A stretch of DNA of 64,000 bases, taken from Mnemiopsis leidyi (Eukaryota; Ctenophora; Tentaculata; Lobata; Bolinopsidae). The notes beneath the pieces are model-generated. The model was not told the DNA's origin. It saw only the letters and a list, made by a program, of their open reading frames with translations, and did not search any database. Of this stretch, positions 60,278 to 64,000 are shown piece after piece (within the stretch, counting starts at the first letter, position 1; each line of letters begins with the position of its first letter). Location of the stretch: positions 175,653 to 239,652 of the forward strand of contig JH155225.1 of NCBI GenBank assembly GCA_000226015.1. The letters are read 5' to 3'. Made by a program: the position numbers and the translations under genes.

Positions 60278-63200
60278 AATTATATCGACATCCTGCTGAT
60301 TTGCATCAATCTCCAGAAAATCCATGTTCACCATCTCTCTTCGACGTCTCTCTATCAAGTCTTGGGCTCTCTCGTACCAAGCTTTGTGACCAGCTGTAGT
60401 TGTTGCAAATATCGGTTTTCGATTCCATCTTGGTAACGGCTCGACGTCAATAAGTTCTCTGTTTCTGAGTTTAAGTCTGGTGTCCAAGTTAAAGTTCTCT
60501 TCCTCATCAGGGAACAGAGTTGAAGTTAAGTTATAGCTAGGGGTGGGAATGTAGCTCCTTTTGTGGAAGGAGGAAGTCGAGCTTGGTCTAACCGCCTTGA
60601 GATTAGCTGAGCTTGCACTTCTTCTGGGGCCCAGTCTAGTGAAGTCTGCAGAAGCAGAGTGAAGTACGCTGGACGCTTGTTTCACAAAACTTTTCACCTT
60701 TTCGTTTTTAAACCTCAGTTTCTTCATAACAGAGCGCCCTCTACTTTTGGCTACAGTTTTCTTTTTAATGGCGGTATCTTCGGCACTTGGCATGAGTTCG
60801 AGCCTCTCAAAGTCGCAGGACTCTAATGATTTTGTCTCGAGAGACTCTGAAATAGATAAGGAGTCTAGATTATCATACTTGTCTAGGCTCTCCAGATAAC
60901 TGTGAAATGCTTCTTTATCGGACAGATCTTGAGGTTTATCCAATTGAGAGAGATCTTCAACATTTTCATGGGATGGAATGTCACACGGTAGATCCTTGAC
61001 CTTTTGAACATTTGGTATCTTGGTCTTACGCGTCAAGACCGGAGAGTGTAAGACAGCTATGTGAACCTTGCTGTCATCCTCAGAAATCACCATCTCCAAA
61101 GGAAGAGAATCTCCGACTGTATGTTCCAGTTCCTGCTGAGAACAGAGCCAAGTACAGGCATCCCACGATGAGCAGGTCTTACAAGGGCTCTTCTTTATCT
61201 CCTCGCCAACATGCACTTTCAAAATCTCAGTTTCTGGAACATTAAAAACTTTCTCCCCAGGTATTACTGAGCTATCAACGTACTTCTCGAAAACGCTTAC
61301 CTCTGAATCAGAGGCTGAAGAAATTTCGAGTTGATGATCAAAAGAGTTATCCGTATCGTATGGTGATGTTCTGATTTCATTAACCATGGTATACTCCCCT
61401 TCTCCAGGGTCTATGCAGTACATTCCAGAGGCAGACAGAATAACACTTTTTTGCGATAGATAAGAACCGTTCATGTCGGCCTCCAATTGTTCACAAAATT
61501 CAGACGACCCATCACTTTCAAGAAGATAATCAGACGCCGGAGAAACATTAACAATCTCCATCTCAAAGTCAGAGAGAACACTCTCTGTATCAGTGTCAAA
61601 CAGATCGTCTGTGTTCTGGAAAGATCTAGGTTTGAGAGTGGAGCTGTCTTCAGTAAGATCAGGGAGGAGGGTAGCCGAGGTAACGGACAGGTCCAGGTCG
61701 GAACACTTAGACACCGACACTCCGTCAGAGGATTTCCTACTCCTAGAAACCGAAACACTAGACATTCCACCTTGCGGATCTATCATGCTGCACATTATCC
61801 GGTCCCTTACGTCGTTCACAACCCGTTCGTCAAACTCAAACCCGATCTTCTCATTTACTTTCACCTTGTTGAACCCCTCCTTTAAGTTTCCAAGTTTATC
61901 GACGTGTTTCTTCGTCTCCTCGTTGATCCTTTTCAGTGCGTTAACGTTGGCATGCATATCCAAGAGAGCGAAACTTTTCTGAGTTTTGGCGATACTCTCG
62001 TGAAGTCTCTTGAAATCGCTGAGGTCCGGTTTGTGGGGCCGTTCTCGAGCCAGCTTGAACTTCCTCTCTGTCTCCGGAGATAGGGCCCCAAGTCTCCTTG
62101 CTTTCAAAATCGGGGAGTTCAAGAAGGCCATGGGCTCAAACTTGAAACGGTTGGTCAATATTAAGAGTTTATTTGTTCTCTTACTATACCTCAATTTGTA
62201 CCACTTAACTACTTAGGGCTAGGTATAACTATAAGAGTATTAAAGTATCACACAAGCGTTGAAGTTTATGAATAATTATGACCTATCAAGTGTGAAAAAG
62301 TTCCAATGAGGTCACCTAGTGTATTATTGTATTTCGATAAAAACTTAAGGCCAGGTAAAATGATCTCAGACTAAAAGTTCTACAGTACTAGCAAGATGAC
62401 GTGTTCTGGAGGAGGATTAGGAACGTCAAGTAATGGCAGCAAATATGTCAACACACAAAATAGAAGCAATTCAGCACACTTGCGGGAGAAGCCCTTTGGA
62501 AAATCTAATTGGATGCGCTTCACAAACCAATAAGTCGCGGTATCCGTGTTTCTGTTTGCGCACCCAAAAGTTAGCTGAATTACAGGCAGATATAGGCAAG
62601 CAAGCTTATCGTGGTTCAGGTATAACAGCTTCATTCGCACGCCAGCGGCAACTATACAGTTCATGTTGGAATTAAAGAAATTATGGAATAAATTAAAGTT
62701 GCCACCCAAATTACTACTCCGCAGACGTTTAAGCAGGCAGATGAGAGAATTGCTGCAAAGCTGGTGCAGATAATTGGATTAAACCTCGCCACAGGTGGCT
62801 GTCACTCAGGTATCTATTTTGGTGACAAAAAAGCATGCTACTAGTAGTGTACCAGTCTGTCAATGTCATTGGTTGTCAATTCCAGAGTATTTGGGTGAAT
62901 GGTGGGCTCTATAATACTAAATAAACGTGTCAGCGAAAATTTGTACGTGGTTTGAGTTCTACTTCTTCAAAATATTGGTCCTGGTACTGGCAGCGGTAGG
63001 TTTTACTCTTATACTTCTAGATGCTGAAGTATACATGTATGTATAGAATATTGTAGGATTGTAAGGCGTCAAAGACCAGCTTATAAATTTGATAAATAGG
63101 TGAGTTAATTGGTTATTTCAACGTCTAGGATGAAAAACCTTGTTTAAAAGGACTTTTCAATATCAAGTTCTAGTTAGGAGGACGTTAGTGCAGCACTACG

Positions 63201-63956
63201 TCCGAGAACGTAGCAAAATAGTAAGACCTTGTAGAGAAGTAGTAGAAGGGAGCGGCTGTCAGTTCGGCAGTTTCCGACCTCCCTCCGGATATTCCGAAAT
63301 GTTATGTCATGCTACATGAAAATATTTCACGACTTTCAGCTCTGTCAGCGTACAAAACTTGACTGAGAATTCTTATAGAAATCTTACAGAGACTTGTGTG
63401 GCTACTACAACATATTTAAAACACACAAAGCTTGAATTCTTTACATGCCATGTCTCGGGTGTAGAGGATAGTGCACTGCTCAGTGCTATTCAACGGTACA
63501 TCTCTAGTCCTAGATAATTTCAAACCCATCTCCTGCCTATTTTCGTTGCATGGCCATCATTTTATTGTTAATGATGTTGAATATAGATATTCATGTATCT
63601 TTGGATGAATTATTTCACGACCTAAACAATTTGTAAACATCTAAACAATTTGTAAACATCTAAAATTCATAATTTGTACATGCAAAAATATCTTCCCATG
63701 CATGTCTACAAAAGAATATTAAGAGAAGCTGTACCCATGCTATCTATCATGCGAGGTTTAGACATGATCACACAAGCAGATCCAGACTAGAATAAATTAT
63801 TCTGACAGCGGGGATGAAAAGGGCACATAAAGCACTCACACATTTCGACTTTTCCGCGACGGGCTGCACTCTTTGAAGAACTTCTTGGGAAGAAGCAGCG
63901 GGCGGCTCTTCCAAAATTTTACTAGACACCACAGTTACATGTTCCTTGTCGATAAT
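60278..63956 (-). CDS. Unrecognised Ser/acid-rich protein, two internal exons
   Basis: Two exons with consensus borders: 63840-63956 (39 codons, IIDKEHVTVVSSKILEEPPA...) and 60278-62140 (621 codons). Both start and end in phase 0. The large exon begins FEPMAFLNSPILKARRLGAL, continues with a basic, helix-prone segment (KRINEETKKHVDKLGNLKEG), a long Ser/Asp/Glu-rich middle (DTDTESVLSDFEMEI and similar), a basic region (KKKTVAKSRGRSVMKKLRF), and ends with LPRWNRKPIFATTTAGHKAW and a charged helix (RAQDLIERRRREMVNMDFL). I recognise no family. The 60278 donor (GTGAGT) shows that the transcript continues downstream, yet no further exon is seen before the GAS2-like CH exon. The 5' end lies beyond the window. 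It may be a separate gene with an unseen last exon, or upstream exons of the GAS2-like locus. If intron 60278 is retained, a stop follows at 60176. Confidence 0.7.
62141..63839. other. Intron between the two exons of the unrecognised gene
   Basis: AT-rich with no recognised element. A tandem pair atctaaacaatttgtaaac lies near 63630-63660. The open frames around 62380-62709 have no domain signature. Confidence 0.45.
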
Positions 63957-64000
63957 CTAGAAAAACAAAATACCCACGTCACTATTAACGTCACCAGGGT

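Overview
The window is metazoan nuclear DNA: AT-rich, with short exons split by canonical GT-AG introns and many dispersed repeats. No operons, CRISPR arrays or rRNA genes were seen. Two non-LTR (LINE) remnants have protein signatures that I associate with cnidarian and other marine invertebrate genomes. I therefore suggest a non-vertebrate animal, perhaps a cnidarian, but the species cannot be fixed from this sequence. Three assembly gaps are present (23879-24233, 38749-38758, 49642-49651).

Layout, left to right. A LINE 5' fragment (1-560) and a tRNA-derived SINE (2050-2396) precede a compact five-exon gene on the + strand for signal peptidase complex subunit 2 (SPCS2, 3351-4993). A 950 bp inverted-repeat element follows at 5592-6541. 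From 8991 to 29234 there is a tandem array of four minus-strand genes of the Golgi carbohydrate sulfotransferase family (Sulfotransfer_2, CHST8-14 type). Copies 2 and 4 read open through every splice junction. Copy 1 (a 2-base difference from copy 2) and copy 3 (one extra base inside the PAPS-binding loop) are out of frame. Copies 1 and 2 are a recent duplication that includes about 400 bp of 5' flank, with a LINE remnant and an 814 bp foldback element between them.

After about 6.4 kb with no recognisable gene, 35687-58919 (minus strand) holds a GAS2/GAS2-like cytolinker gene. One exon carries the calponin-homology domain and two carry the GAR (Gas2-related, microtubule-binding) domain. At least three mutually exclusive C-terminal routes stay in frame with the last GAR exon. 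Two carry SxIP motifs and one carries SxLP motifs, both typical of EB1-binding tails. The distal 3' exon cluster lies in a ~2.7 kb tandem duplication interrupted by an assembly gap. Upstream, 60278-63956 (minus) holds two symmetrical phase-0 exons of an unrecognised Ser/acid-rich protein. They could belong to a separate gene or to a longer 5' form of the GAS2-like locus.

Functionally this is ordinary animal housekeeping, glycan-modifying and cytoskeletal sequence. The most notable points are the mixed open and broken sulfotransferase array, the alternative 3' architecture of the GAS2-like gene, minisatellites seated exactly on 5' splice sites, and several related non-autonomous DNA elements with informative empty sites. 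I found no convincing novel defence or enzymatic system.
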